Below are positions 50,401 through 59,729 of a stretch of 64,000 bases of DNA, in pieces (the first letter of the stretch is position 1; each line of letters starts with the position of its first letter). This stretch comes from Hydractinia symbiolongicarpus (taxonomy: Eukaryota > Cnidaria > Hydrozoa > Anthoathecata > Hydractiniidae), in contig NC_079876.1 of assembly GCF_029227915.1 (NCBI RefSeq), positions 16,552,001-16,616,000 of the forward strand, given 5' to 3'. The notes below the pieces were generated by a model. That model saw nothing but the letters and a program-made list of their open reading frames with translations. It was not told the DNA's origin and did not search any database. Both the position numbers and the translations under genes were made by a program.

Positions 50401-51156
50401 GATGCGTTAAATATACAAAAAAGGTTCGTGTTTACATATCTCTTTAATAATATTTTGTATGTCTCTGTCCCACGAATATCAAATACGGTATATTTTTATC
50501 CACCTTGTTGCGACGGGTAAATTTAAAGGACTAGTCTCTTTAATAATAGCCGTATTCCGTCTGTCTGTCTCTGCGCGGACCCCCCGCTGAGTTAGAAAAT
50601 GATGTTACGGAAACACGAATATTAAATCCAATATACTTTTATCCGCTTTGTTGCGGCGGGTTAATATAAAGGACGGGCGATTGCGATTTCCACGGGCAAC
50701 GACTAGTCTCTTTAATAATAGCCGTATTCCGTCTGACTGTTCGTGCGTCTGTTTGTCTTTTTGTTACGGGAACACGAAATACGATATATAACGGAAGGTG
50801 GTTAACGGCTAGTTTCTTATTAATAGCCGTATTTTGTCTGTCTGTTTGAAAGAAAACTGTCGTGCGACAAACACACGAAATAGCGTGTGATTTAAAGACG
50901 GTCGACACTGTGGATTTTTTCACGGGTAACAGCTAGTTTCCCTTATGATCCTAACACCCGAGCGATGCGAAGCGTAAAATAACACTTTTTAGCAAGCTCG
51001 CCCTTTAAAGAGATTTCGTGTTCATATTTTTCCCTTACAAAAACACCAATTTATCAAAACTGGACAGGAGATATGTTTACTTTATAGGATATTAACAAGG
51101 CATTTTCAGACAGAGGAGAAGACATCATTGAAGAAGAAGAACCAGTAGTCACGTGA
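21418..51156 (+). CDS. SPEF2: Sperm flagellar protein 2 (KPL2)
   Basis: SPEF2 is an axonemal protein of the ciliary central apparatus (C1b projection). In mammals it is needed for sperm-tail assembly and links to intraflagellar transport. I reconstruct 59 coding exons, all with GT-AG borders and consistent phase, giving 1,878 aa (human about 1,822 aa, from memory). The start is the ATG of MSEILCKWLNEDVKLSQKVG, aligned with the vertebrate N terminus. The order is an N-terminal CH domain, a long charged coiled coil, an adenylate-kinase-like domain, a Lys/Ser/Pro-rich linker, a conserved central helical region, and a C-terminal part with EF-hand-like segments. The stop is TGA at 51154-51156. The entries below give exons by block. 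It is head-to-head with PRPF38A and tail-to-tail with NSMCE1. Confidence 0.97.
24227..28664 (+). CDS. SPEF2: SPEF2 exons 6-20: charged coiled coil
   Basis: Exons: 24227-24333, 24419-24482, 24659-24745, 24830-24877, 25229-25314, 25399-25477, 25843-25911, 26358-26420, 26498-26616, 26947-27016, 27087-27212, 27696-27757, 27925-27997, 28380-28472, 28554-28664 (residues 139-557). This is a long run of Glu/Lys/Arg/Gln heptads. The most conserved stretch of the family is RLMRQSQMERRIAVQLMHVR (exon 14), followed by RLQDFQDALEREA. KIVREWKALFLNSKPLY and GEWIPVEGQ follow before the kinase-like domain. It is probably structural, for docking in the central apparatus. Confidence 0.95.
29648..29715. repeat. 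(TA)n microsatellite
   Basis: Interrupted TA dinucleotide run in SPEF2 intron 20; self-complementary. Confidence 0.9.
30077..35685 (+). CDS. SPEF2: SPEF2 exons 21-31: adenylate-kinase-like domain
   Basis: Exons: 30077-30179, 30348-30445, 30750-30882, 31559-31704, 31805-31911, 32440-32503, 32726-32836, 33382-33469, 33598-33733, 34074-34165, 35636-35685. The P-loop is KVCVLGKFFSGKT (G576 to T583). An acidic insert (exons 23-24) follows. The AK motifs are LKKGRGIPDSLLVDILVEHI, the NMP-site-like WIIDGFPMNIQQAK (D764-P767) and IDVVVLFDVSDEVVLRRAEG. Exon 29 adds a LID-like segment, YDPETGEEFHEEFNPPPEG (from residue 841). FQDNWPKLEKWFNRF closes the domain. Whether it binds nucleotide is unknown; the P-loop Lys/Thr are present. 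Confidence 0.93.
31249..31381 (+). mobile_element. Helitron-like non-autonomous element in SPEF2 intron 23
   Basis: It starts TCTATATTATAATACCC after a host A. It ends CCTGTGGATTTTCCACGGG (one mismatch in the hairpin), then CTAATGACTAG before a host T. It is the same family as 3714-3849 and 55542-55689, in the opposite orientation to those, and lies wholly inside the intron. Confidence 0.75.
32131..32376 (+). mobile_element. tRNA-derived SINE, copy 1 (SPEF2 intron 25)
   Basis: About 245 bases align with 34191-34450. The head keeps a tRNA-like pol III box B (GGTTCAGTTC) and the word GAGTTCGCTTCGTAATCA. The body shares AGAACACAGGACCCA, TTGATAACAGT and TGGCTATATC. The tail ends in TATAAATATT and AATAATAATAATA. 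Box A is poorer than in copy 2. It is in sense orientation to SPEF2. Confidence 0.8.
34191..34450 (+). mobile_element. tRNA-derived SINE, copy 2 (SPEF2 intron 30)
   Basis: The head has box A-like TGGCTATGGAG and box B GGTTCAGTCC at tRNA-like spacing. A body shared with copy 1 follows, and the tail is a TATAAATATT plus (AAT)n repeat. The open frame across it is exon 30 running into the SINE, not a separate gene. Confidence 0.85.
35920..39415 (+). CDS. SPEF2: SPEF2 exons 32-36: low-complexity linker
   Basis: Exons: 35920-35958, 36066-36099, 38284-38442, 38939-39046, 39300-39415. This is a disordered, compositionally biased linker rich in Glu/Pro, then Lys/Ser (PTKKKKESASSKRSSSTKSS). It ends in the conserved DDDWVYVEQPIDE, equivalent to the vertebrate EEWVYVNEP region. 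Exons 32 and 33 (39 and 34 bases) are the least certain. They fit phase and splice consensus but have little sequence conservation. Intron 33 (36100-38283) is the longest in the gene. Confidence 0.85.
37491..37515. repeat. (TTTA)n microsatellite
   Basis: Short tetranucleotide run in SPEF2 intron 33. Confidence 0.8.
39524..41013 (+). CDS. SPEF2: SPEF2 exons 37-40: conserved central helical region
   Basis: Exons: 39524-39651, 39785-39851, 40285-40356, 40791-41013. This is one of the best conserved blocks of the family: NWDIVEETYIASCKHTFRKI, KNFVEFLQRPDEKQIYVSQW, DENAKAELHQRVDDLCDVLW, ICDSRKEDAESERNTIMTEG and WLEDHLGLLANHYISLVQME. It then runs into RYQQTCKMVRDYYVAMEDGD. Exon 40 is the largest in the gene. 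This part likely folds as a helical bundle; partners cannot be read from sequence. Confidence 0.95.
39719..39765. repeat. (GAAT)n microsatellite
   Basis: About eleven GAAT units with one GAGT variant, ending some 20 bases before SPEF2 exon 38. The minus-strand open frame over it is an artefact. Confidence 0.95.
42051..44744 (+). CDS. SPEF2: SPEF2 exons 41-45: RIPL motifs and Lys-rich linker
   Basis: Exons: 42051-42243, 42548-42689, 42903-42950, 43396-43564, 44640-44744. Two RIPL motifs (FSRIPLIDIPATLP and RIPLISRQPSP) match the vertebrate arrangement. They flank disordered Thr/Pro/Ser sequence. LLYDAVLHAFHVIEAQVASD is followed by a Lys-rich segment and SPLDIMSEEELQRQMMREKM. Exon 44 ends immediately before a 10-bp repeat array in its intron. 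Confidence 0.92.
43006..43118. repeat. Polypyrimidine CCTT/CTTCCG tract
   Basis: About 110 bases, almost pure pyrimidine on the plus strand, in SPEF2 intron 43. Runs of CCTT and CTTCCGCTCTTT alternate. Such mirror-like tracts can form triplex DNA. Confidence 0.85.
43565..43650. repeat. 10-bp TATTGTATCG tandem repeat
   Basis: About eight imperfect units that begin within the splice donor region of SPEF2 exon 44 (G|GTTTCG). The donor is weak and directly abuts the array. Confidence 0.85.
43990..44462. repeat. 41-bp minisatellite, eleven copies
   Basis: The unit contains CTTCTGAAACAAATTTTAGC followed by ATTTCTCGCAACTTATCGCA. Copies are nearly identical; the main variant is GAAAC/GAAAT. It lies in SPEF2 intron 44. 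Decayed unit fragments continue to about 44560. Confidence 0.95.
45230..51156 (+). CDS. SPEF2: SPEF2 exons 46-59: C-terminal EF-hand-like region
   Basis: Exons: 45230-45297, 45413-45483, 46015-46114, 46248-46355, 46581-46658, 47102-47152, 47395-47577, 48346-48417, 48710-48772, 49042-49161, 49771-49815, 49902-49982, 50298-50423, 51088-51156. Notable segments are TYTDMDNWLGKRFLEEMER, FFIDDDLHVFKTPPPPPIL, ITSELAINNEYINWKEFMVY and SVPYPIPSANDLRNAV (the vertebrate INW...PWPVPSAQEL region). LLNYKDMLLYFVTSDDALDG and LLYGHPLMRDLIDGCVKYTK follow. The last exon ends in an acidic tail, IIEEEEPVVT. The final 22 residues diverge from vertebrates. Confidence 0.93.
45864..45905 (-). mobile_element. Helitron-like 3' end fragment
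   Basis: CTAGTTGTTAACCCGCGG... aligns with the 3' end of the 3714-3849 element (CTAG, spacer, hairpin). The hairpin has decayed and the 5' part is missing. SPEF2 intron 47. Confidence 0.5.
47765..48330. repeat. 57-bp minisatellite, about ten copies
   Basis: The unit contains GAAATCCGATTTGAGAAATA, then CTTGACCCGGTTTAGTATGT, then a TTTTAACGTAATTA segment. The first eight copies are nearly identical and the last two are diverged. The array fills most of SPEF2 intron 52 and ends about 15 bases before the exon 53 acceptor. Confidence 0.95.
50455..50936 (+). mobile_element. Tandem Helitron-like array in SPEF2 intron 58
   Basis: CTAG occurs at 50531-50534, 50703-50706, 50809-50812 and 50933-50936. 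After the first two, the next unit begins TCTCTTTAATAATAGCCGTA with no spacer; after the third it is the variant TTTCTTATTAATAGCCGTA. Units are about 172, 106 and 124 bases, after a partial unit. Each unit has GTCTG runs near its start. Most carry an ACACGAA word, and AAAGGACGGG or GTGGATTT lies before the end. Head-to-tail units joined CTAG/TC fit rolling-circle transposition or local amplification. Confidence 0.65.
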
Positions 51157-53118
51157 TAGAATGCTGCTATTCCAGCTTTTACGTAGATATGTATAATGAT
51201 GTTTTTTTTTTATCAAACATGTTGTAATATATTGATTCCATATAAATTATTGTTCATCTGACATATTGTTGTTCATTTCGCAAGAAAGTTTATGCACGTT
51301 GGGTGCAGATAATCTGACGTTGTTAACTTTAGGCGCAATTTGTCCGAAACTCTTTCCTGAAAGAAACGTAAGTTAAACCTATGTTCGATACCTTCAAATT
51401 GCTTTCCTGACGATTGATACTTTATACTTATATACTTTCCACTGACTCAGTATTTTGTGAGCTAGCAGTTAAAAGTTAAATGAATAGTCTTAAACATGTT
51501 TTAACATGTTTTTATTAAAAATATATATTTGAATTCACTGTTCAGATTTTAGGCAAAAAAAATGGGATAGAGTTCAAAGCCAGGATAAAAACAATGTATT
51601 ATATGTTTATTATACTTGTTGGCTTAAAGAAATATAGTTCGTAAAGAGCGGGAAAATGGCCTAAATTTGACATATGCTGATGTCATTGTTTTTGGATATA
51701 ATTTAAAAATGGCATGATTTTCATCTTACGATTTGTCGTTAAGGTAAGTCTTCATTTACACTACAGCACTGTTTGTACTCATAACTTTACTCAAAATTAA
51801 ACCACTTTCCTACCTGCTGGGCCAACTAAAAATTGTTCGAAATAATTGAAGTTTGAATGAAGTAGCATTTAAAATGACAGTCGTCTACTGTGGAGACGAA
51901 TGCAGCTCGCATTTCAGCGTATGACGTTTTCCTTGTTAGACAATAAGTTGTCCCATTGATAAGAACTGCCCAGAAAAGTCTGGAAAGCAGTGAGCGTCTG
52001 TTGAGAAAAATTGTCGGGAAAAGCCTCCAAAAGTACTGAGCGTTCGTTGATAAAATTTGTCGGGAAGAGCCTGCAAAAGTATTGAGCGTTCGCTGGTAAA
52101 AATTGTCGGGAGAAACAGGAAAAGTACTGCGTTCGTTAATTAAAATTGTCGGAAAAGCTTAAAGATGAACTGAGCGTCTGTTGATAAAAATTGTCTGGAA
52201 AAGCCTAAAAAAGTACTGAGAAAAGACTAAAAAAATAATCGGCGTTGATTAATAAGAACTACGTTATACCCCATTTATATGTTAACAAATCATCCGTCTC
52301 TCTTTACCAGTTGTCAAACCTCTGTTTCTTCAAGCTAAGAAGGTAGAAAAGTACCATGTGTTTCACATTATCTGCAGGAATGTGTTGTTTGGTTTAGCCT
52401 TCCTTCGTCTCCGGATAAAAATGAGCACATTTGAGTATTTATAACACGAAGCCAGCTTTGATGTGTTCGTACGCAAAGTTCTTGGCATAGCTTTTTTATT
52501 CCCCTGATGTTACTTACCCGAACATTTGCATAGGCTGTAAGGTTATGGATTGCTGCGAGGCAAGGTTAGATGTTGCTTTAAAAAGAGAAGAAAGAACAAC
52601 AACCAGCCGGAAATGACTGTGAGGTGAGGATAGAATATGCTTTGTTTAAGTAAAGATAGTCAGCCAGTAATTATTGTTAACATGTATTTCGTTAGCTAGC
52701 TTGGTAGCTACCTATATAGCTACAGTAGTGTATTCTAGTTAGGTTTGTGTTCTTTTTTGTTTCAAAAGGAGCAATATTTTTGAGTGCTGCTGGGTAGGAA
52801 CCGTGGTTTCCAAATCTTTCATGTATTGAATAAAGTGTATTATTTTCCAAAAAAATGTTTAATAAAAACTTTTTTACTCGGTAAAGCTGACAAAGTGTAT
52901 TGCTGGCAACTTTTACGCTAAAGCATTTCTTCAGCTGAGTCTAGATCACTAAACTAAAAAACAACTAGTGCGCATGCGTCAATGAAATAACAAAACATGT
53001 AACCTAAAAATTTTTTCAAGTTCCATTTAGGAAAAAGTTGCACAAATTATGTTACAAAATCTATTTACATTAAATATATATACATGTTAGAAAAAGACTT
53101 TCCAAAACTTCCAACAGA
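51157..53118. other. Tail-to-tail spacer between SPEF2 and NSMCE1
   Basis: This spacer contains both 3' UTRs. I could not place poly(A) sites reliably, although AATAAA occurs on the plus strand near 52829. Apart from the 46-bp repeat array nothing is recognised. Confidence 0.5.
51955..52215. repeat. ~46-bp tandem repeat, five to six copies
   Basis: Units carry AAAGTACTGAGCGTTCGTTG followed by ATAAAAATTGTCGGGAAAAG and a GCCT..A spacer. Copies are 80-90% alike by eye. Confidence 0.8.
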
Positions 53119-56100
53119 TCACCTGGACCGTTTTGCTCTCTTGGAAGGTTTTGAAGAAGCTGCAGAAGGAACTACCTGTACTTCTCTAAGTGCTGCCGCT
53201 AAAAATAAATACGAAATATTCTGCGTCTTCAATTAGCTTTGTAAAGGCTGTTTTCCACTTCCTAATTATATCCTTTATCATTATATTCGTATATTCGTTA
53301 TTATTATCAGGGTATCGATTTTTGCGAGAACTTTTTTAATAGGAGACATAAAATTTCGTGATTTTTTACACACAACAAAAAAAAATTCCAAAAACTTAGG
53401 AAAATCTTGTAAATTAATGCCCAAATTGATTCTCTGCAAGTGATAAAAAAGATGCAAAATGAAACATTATATCGTGTTAAGTTAATATGTCGGGGAAAAC
53501 GAGTCAATCGCTTGATCATCCGACCTTTCTGTACACGAGTGAAATAAAACACCACACCTTGTCCAGCTGCACCACTGTCCCTACTTTTTGGTAACTTCAT
53601 AAGATTATTCTCCCACACTTCTTTACAGGAAGGACATTTCCGTTTCGAAGCATGTCTAAGTAAAACAATATGAGAATAAACACAGAGATTCGTATATCAA
53701 GGAGAGAGGTCATAAAGTAAGGGAAGCTCTTACATATTTGTGAAGTTAGTAGCTGCACAATACTTGTGAATCTTGATACCGCAATTAATACACATGTCGC
53801 CCTGGTGTGAAAAGAAACACATACGTGAAAAATACAAAATATCTAGAGCCATTTTAAAGAAACATGTTTAATTTTGCATTCTGTTGATATAAAAAAATTT
53901 ACTTGTCTAATTCGCGAATCCTTTAAAAACCTCCCTGTAAGCTATGTTAAAAGTTTAGTAAAAATATTTTGCTCCAAATTTTCCAAAATATATCCTACTA
54001 TGTTTACGTTTAAAATTTTAAATATCTGAAAATAACGCCATTCATTTCTGCAACATTTCTGCAATAAGCAGTATAGAAAATATTTCCTTGAACATTTCCG
54101 TCTAGTTAATTTTCTTCCCATCGATAGAAATGTTTGACATTTTAATATTGCGTTCCTTTGAAAAAATTATCACAACAAAACCTTGAAGAACAGCCAAGGA
54201 GAAAAACCGTCTTGGAAACCTTAAAAGTGTTTAAAATTGGACAGCCAGTTAATATCACGAAGAATATGCCTTTACAACTAAGGCTTTGCTGAGTGATTCA
54301 ATCCGTGAGAATTGACAAAGGACATACCGATATGACAAAATCGTGACATAGAGTACATTCGTTTATGTGATCTTTAAATTTCATTTTTAAGTACTGGCCC
54401 AATTCAATGACAGCTCTCGCTCCCAGTGATATTTTGCCATGATGCTGAAACAGATAAATAATATTTAAAATTATGTAGTAATAAAATATTAACGAAGCTT
54501 GATGATGTCCACAAAAAATTTTTTTTAAATACTGGCTGTAATCCTTTGGTAACACTTTTTAGGGCGTGTTCCGTTTATGCGATATATGTTCATAAAACTC
54601 TCTTTCACAAAACTCCTAGAAAACCAGTCACACAATATCTTTACTACCTTACATGTTTAAAACAACCAGGGTAATTTTTTAGATTTCGTTACATTTCACC
54701 TATTTCATCAAACTTCGATTTGTGACACACAACACTAATTTTCTCTCTTTATTTTATCTTCTAAAAGACCAACAATCCATTTAAAAAAAATCCAAACATT
54801 ACCTCGGCAAGCCATCTCTCTGATGAAAGCTGACTCAAAATTTCCTTAAAAAAACAAACGAAAAAATATTTACAGGTTGTTAACAAAATAAAAGCATTTT
54901 ATAGAGGTGAAATCACTTTACTTCTGCTGCGTGTGTCGTTATTCGTTTGGTTAAATCATGACCAGCATTGATTAAATCGATTGAAGACACTACACCTTCA
55001 TCAGATAGCACAATAAGCTCAATCTAGGTAAAAAAAATTGTATTTCCATACCCAAAACTTTTTTGTGATAAATTTTCGCGAGAAAAAAAATTTCGCGGTT
55101 GAGTTCATCCGCGAAAATCGAGCATTTCGCGGATGAGTAATATTCTAATATTTTGCAGGGACTTAATTCCGCACTTCGACATTTTTGACTATTTTTTTAG
55201 GCTGGCAAAATTAGCTCTCGGTTAATTTTAGTGAAAAACAACCAAAAATTTCCAAAAAAAAAATGAACTTACAAAAGTAGATGTTGTTTTTTTTTGTAAT
55301 CGATGACTAGAGAAAAGCTTGTGGAATGGACATTTCGACCATGGAAATATTCTCATATAAATTTCGTGAATTGAACAATTAATTAAAAACTTCGTGGGGA
55401 CTTAAGTTTGCGGATTAAGCCAAAAGCCGCGAAATCCGCGAAAATTAATCCCTGCGAAAATTTATCCCAAGATACCAAACTTCAAATGATTGTTAAAAAA
55501 TAAATAGCTGTGCTGTACTTTTTGAGAAAATAATGATTACACAAGTCATTAGCCCGTGGAAAATCCACGGGTTTGCCCGTCCTTTTTATACCGCATTGCG
55601 TGCTTCTCGCTATTGTGCAGCTAAGCTACCATTTTGCGTGACAGACAGACGGACAGACAGACAGACGTATACGGGCATTATAATATAGATAACAATGATC
55701 GCATAATATTAATAAAAACTTTTAAATATTTAACAACAATGTTGGTCGCTTAAAATGTTATCTTAGGCTTAAAGTTGAATCAGGTTCTCTTTTACAAACT
55801 CAATTTTTGTTTATTTTGTTTTGTTGGCTATTTTTTTGGGGAAGACTTCACCTGTTTGCTTCTTTAAACTACTACACCACTTAAAATCAAACTTTAGTTT
55901 CCATAACAAGAAATGTTTTTACAAAAAGTCTGAAATGTTAAAATGTCTTTAATAATTCCTGCTTTGCCTCCTTTTAATTTACCCAATCAGACTGGGCTGT
56001 TTCTTAATCGTTTTGAGAAGGATTTAGGTGCCCCGTTGTTTATAATGTTAGTTTTATAGCATGTTTTACTTAATGCCACCGATTGGGCAAGTATCAATTC

Positions 56101-58842
56101 CCTCGTAAATGTTGTCTGGTTAATTATAATAAACAAACTAAAATTGAACTTTTCTTGTAAACACAAAGTTGCCAAAGTAAAAGCGAAAAAATATAGCATT
56201 AAAATTTCTGCGCTTTGAAGAGTGAAAACAGTTTCTTCTTTTATTGTGGCAGAATATTTTGCAATATTTGGTAAAAGTGTTTTGGCAATAATTTACTTAA
56301 AGGGAACCCGAGGTACAAAATGATGTTGGACTTATATTATAGAGCTTAAAAAGTTAGCTAACAAGTCTTTTTAAATTTTTTAAAAAGCTCTTTTCGTTCT
56401 CAAGATATTCACATTTAAAGAATTTCAGATTTAATTATGCTGCATGAATTATGATGTCATATTTCAGTAATAGTAAATTTGGACATTTTCTTTCATCAGT
56501 AAACTTAGACCTGTTAAGGGGTGTGCATTCAAACTTTATCAATGCATAAATATTATAAAGGTTAATTGATAGAATAATTTTTTTTGCAAAAAATGACACT
56601 TGTTTGCTCGTCCCAGGCCTCTTATTTTTTAATAACTTGGGATCTGCAACTTGGTTTGCAATCAAATTTTGTGTGTAAGCTTGTATATGCCCTATATGTT
56701 CACTCACAAAATTTTAGAAATTTTAGAAATTAGACAGAATGCTGACTTCATGATAATTGCTTACCACTTTCTTTATGTAATCAATTTCTTGTGGCAAAAA
56801 ATTTGTTGCAAGCTTCGAATGCTCATCTTCATAGCAATTAACCTAAAATAAAATTATCAGTTTTAACAACACTAATGCTACAATTTAAAAAGTTAAAATT
56901 CCTGAAAGATTTGCGATGTAGTAATACTGCGGACTTTTACGGACAGAACAACACGTGAAAATTTACATGTATATTTCAGGTGTTATCTACTTTTAGATGT
57001 TCTGCATTGGTAATCTGTATTGGTGAGTTTAGCATTCTGTATGCAATGTCAACAACACACCTACCTGAACCATATTACATGTTTCTGTGGGTAAGTGTGT
57101 TCACTAATTATTAGACATGAAATATATATACCAGTTGTTTACTTGGAGGTTTTTCAAGAATCCCGTAACCCTAACTGGGAATCATAAATCAAAAACATTT
57201 TAAGGGGATTTGTGCAGGTGTAAAGTTTTTGCACAATTTTCCTAGCGAATTGTAGAAATTGTGAAATTTTGTAACTGCACGGTTTAACACCTCCAAAGTA
57301 GCATTCTCAAAGAATGATGCTATTATGAATATATACTAAATATATATAAATTTGCTTTCAGATGAAAAAAATTCATTCTGGAAACATAGCCCAGAATACA
57401 CTCGCTTGTTAATGACATGATAATATTTATATTATTCAATCACAATGAATGCCGCCTAATATTTTTATAGGATAAATCTCCCCAAACATCCCCTTCCAAA
57501 AAAAAATCAATAAATCAATTTTATATTTATAGTTTTTTATTTGACAGTGTTTGGTTTCAAAAAGTAATCAAAAAAATTTTGATCTTACTTACCAGTGCAT
57601 AAAACATTTCTCCAGATTCTTCAGCTCTTCCTTGTCTTAACTCCATCAAAAGTGGTTCTAATTTCTTGTTTATAGTTTTAACAAAACTAAAAAACTCGTC
57701 TGGAGGAGTGTCAACTATAACAATAAAACATAAACCGAAATACAAAAAATGGTCTTTTAAAATTTGACTTTATAAAATTAAATCAGGTAAATTATATGTC
57801 ACAGCACCTTCTAATACACTGCTTGTTTTTTTTGCCAGAAGGTGACCATAAAAAATTTAAAACTAAATTTTAAGACATTCCAGATTTTTGTTCTGGACAT
57901 TTTTTAGTACCAGTGGTTAGCTTGTAGAAAATTCTACAGGTTCACCCGTCATAAATATCCCAAACATTTATGTACGCATCCTTATATCACGAAGCAACAT
58001 TTATTTGGCTTTTATATTTTGAACCAATTATGTCTATTGTAGGAGACTTTTATAGCAAAAATGTAAGTTGCTAGGAAAAAACAACTAATCATGGAAATAA
58101 TTCCCAGGAATTACGGAATTTCAAAAAAAAGATTATACACTTAGTTTGCAAAGTTCTTTCTGAGAAAAGTCTTCCTGTAAGCTTTGTAAATAGTTTTATG
58201 CACCTAAAAAAAATGCATGAATTTAGCGCAGCATGATTACTAGGGCATCATTCCAGAACATCATGAAAAGGTTGTTGAAACTTCAGGGTTTTCCAGGACT
58301 AACTTATTCCAGGAATTATATACCTATTTTCTAGCTAGAGGTTGGATATTGTTTTGTCAATGAGCCCCTTCTCAAGAAGGAGATAAACTCCTAATATCCT
58401 GATTCGAATTATATTAAAGCTTTTTGTAAGTCCATTGAGCTAAATTTAAAAGTTAATTAAACTCTTTTTTGTAGGTTGTCATATAGGCATTCACATTATT
58501 TTCTTCATGTTAATTTTGTGATCGTTAATTTTGTGCTTCATTGATTTTGGAGAAAAGGTAATTTTTTCAGGAATTTTCAGGTCCAAACTTTATAAGAAAA
58601 CCATTCCCTTATCTTTGTATCTGTATTATACATTGTGAATTTTTACAAAACTTTGCTTGAAAGCTAAATAGTTGATACACAAAAAAAATTTTAGTTCAAA
58701 CATATGGTAAATAAGCTGTAGGCGCACCTTCAACTTGCTCTCCCACTTTCAAATATAACTGCAAAGCGTCATCAGTTAACATTAACTTTCTGGAAATAAA
58801 AATTTGTAGGAATAGCCGATGTGCATCATTGTAGTTCTCCAT
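53119..58842 (-). CDS. NSMCE1: SMC5/6 complex RING subunit NSE1
   Basis: NSMCE1 is the RING subunit of the SMC5/6 complex and binds NSE3/MAGE to support DNA repair and chromosome segregation. Nine exons read in phase: 58842-58728, 57714-57593, 56842-56765, 55023-54922, 54844-54803, 54444-54328, 53801-53734, 53655-53558 and 53198-53119 (273 aa; human about 266). The start is MENYNDAHRLFLQIFISRKL, aligned with the human TDVHRRFLQLLM. Winged-helix segments follow, with FKTIN-type FVKTINKKLEPLL, EESGEMFYALVNCYEDEHSK, IELIVLSDEGVVSSIDLINA, WLAEHHGKISLGARAVIELG. The C-terminal variant RING is complete: CTLC, CINC, HKYC and CPSC (C4HC3). The tail is basic (SSKPSKRAKRSR). The exon 1 donor (GTGCGC) and exon 8 donor (GTGTGG) are weak; phase and homology support them. 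Confidence 0.94.
55066..55471. mobile_element. CGCGAAAA-rich TIR element (MITE), ~0.4 kb
   Basis: The ends read GATAAATTTTCGCG inward from the left and, inverted, GCGAAAATTTATC at the right. The subterminal regions are rich in CCGCGAAA and TTTCGCGG in opposite orientations. It lies in the NSMCE1 intron between exons 3 and 4 and has no coding capacity. The target duplication is unresolved. Confidence 0.6.
55542..55689 (-). mobile_element. Helitron-like non-autonomous element in NSMCE1 intron
   Basis: Read on the minus strand it starts TCTATATTATAATGCCCG after a host A. It ends with a perfect hairpin (CCCGTGGA/TCCACGGG) and a 3' end in which CTAG has become CTTG. It is close in sequence to 3714-3849, with an expanded GACA run. 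Confidence 0.75.
57910..57950 (-). mobile_element. Helitron-like 3' end fragment with altered hairpin
   Basis: The sequence aligns with the 3' end of the 3714-3849 family, but the hairpin now reads TGTAGAAAATTCTACA, still a perfect palindrome. It lies in the intron between NSMCE1 exons 1 and 2. Confidence 0.5.
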
Positions 58843-59729
58843 AATCTACCTTGCATAAATACTGTTTCTTTGATCTAAAAAATCTAAAAAGATGGGGCTG
58901 GTTCAGCACTCAATAATAAAATTAAGGGGTTACAAATTGAGATCCTTAATCTATTTTGCCATATTAAAATAGTTCATGCCATGCGACAGCAGATAGCATT
59001 TTTATAACTACAATTTTATAAACTCAGATGACTTTGGTGTATAGTCCATAATGAAGGTATTAAGTCTAATTACTTGTTTTTAATACAGAGTTATGGTCTG
59101 TTAAATGTTAAAAATAGCGTGTACATTTGAGATTGTAAACTGATCTCAGCTTTTCTATGCTGTGTTATTAAAAAAAATAAGAGAACAGAGCAGGTGCGGA
59201 TCCAGGGTTAGTCAGATAAGTCGCGTGACTAAGTGTAAATTTGACGAAAAATGTTAGCCAAGCAAAGATGTCGACGATCCAGGTGTTGCAAACGGAGGGC
59301 GTTAAAAAATCAGATTGTAATTTTTTTACGGCGAAAAGCCATGATTCACAGCCCTCTCCAATTCGCCTATAGCGACGTTGACGTCAAAGTTGTGAGGTCG
59401 CTACCATATAGACTGAGAGGGTTGCAAATTATAGCTTACAGATTTTGACTGATTCATTTTGACTAATCAGTCACTTAGTCAGTCAAAAATCAAATAGCTA
59501 TGGCCCGCAACCCTCCCCATCTCACCTAAGGGGCCTGTGACGTCAAAATCGTGACGTAATTTTCACACTCTATGCGTAGTCCAACAATATGTGGCCCGCA
59601 GCCGGCGAAGGAAATTTAGGTTCCGTACTGCGTGGTTACTGATAACCTGTTAGGCTATAGTTTTAACTCCCATCCGTCAGGATTAGTCAAAGACTCACGC
59701 CTTTTGGCTTGGATTCTTTCCGTACTATC

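Noticed and set aside
53307-53618. 103-codon minus frame as a longer NSMCE1 3' end
   Set aside because: The part after GAAGQ is intronic; a weak donor there joins in phase to the conserved basic tail exon at 53198-53119.
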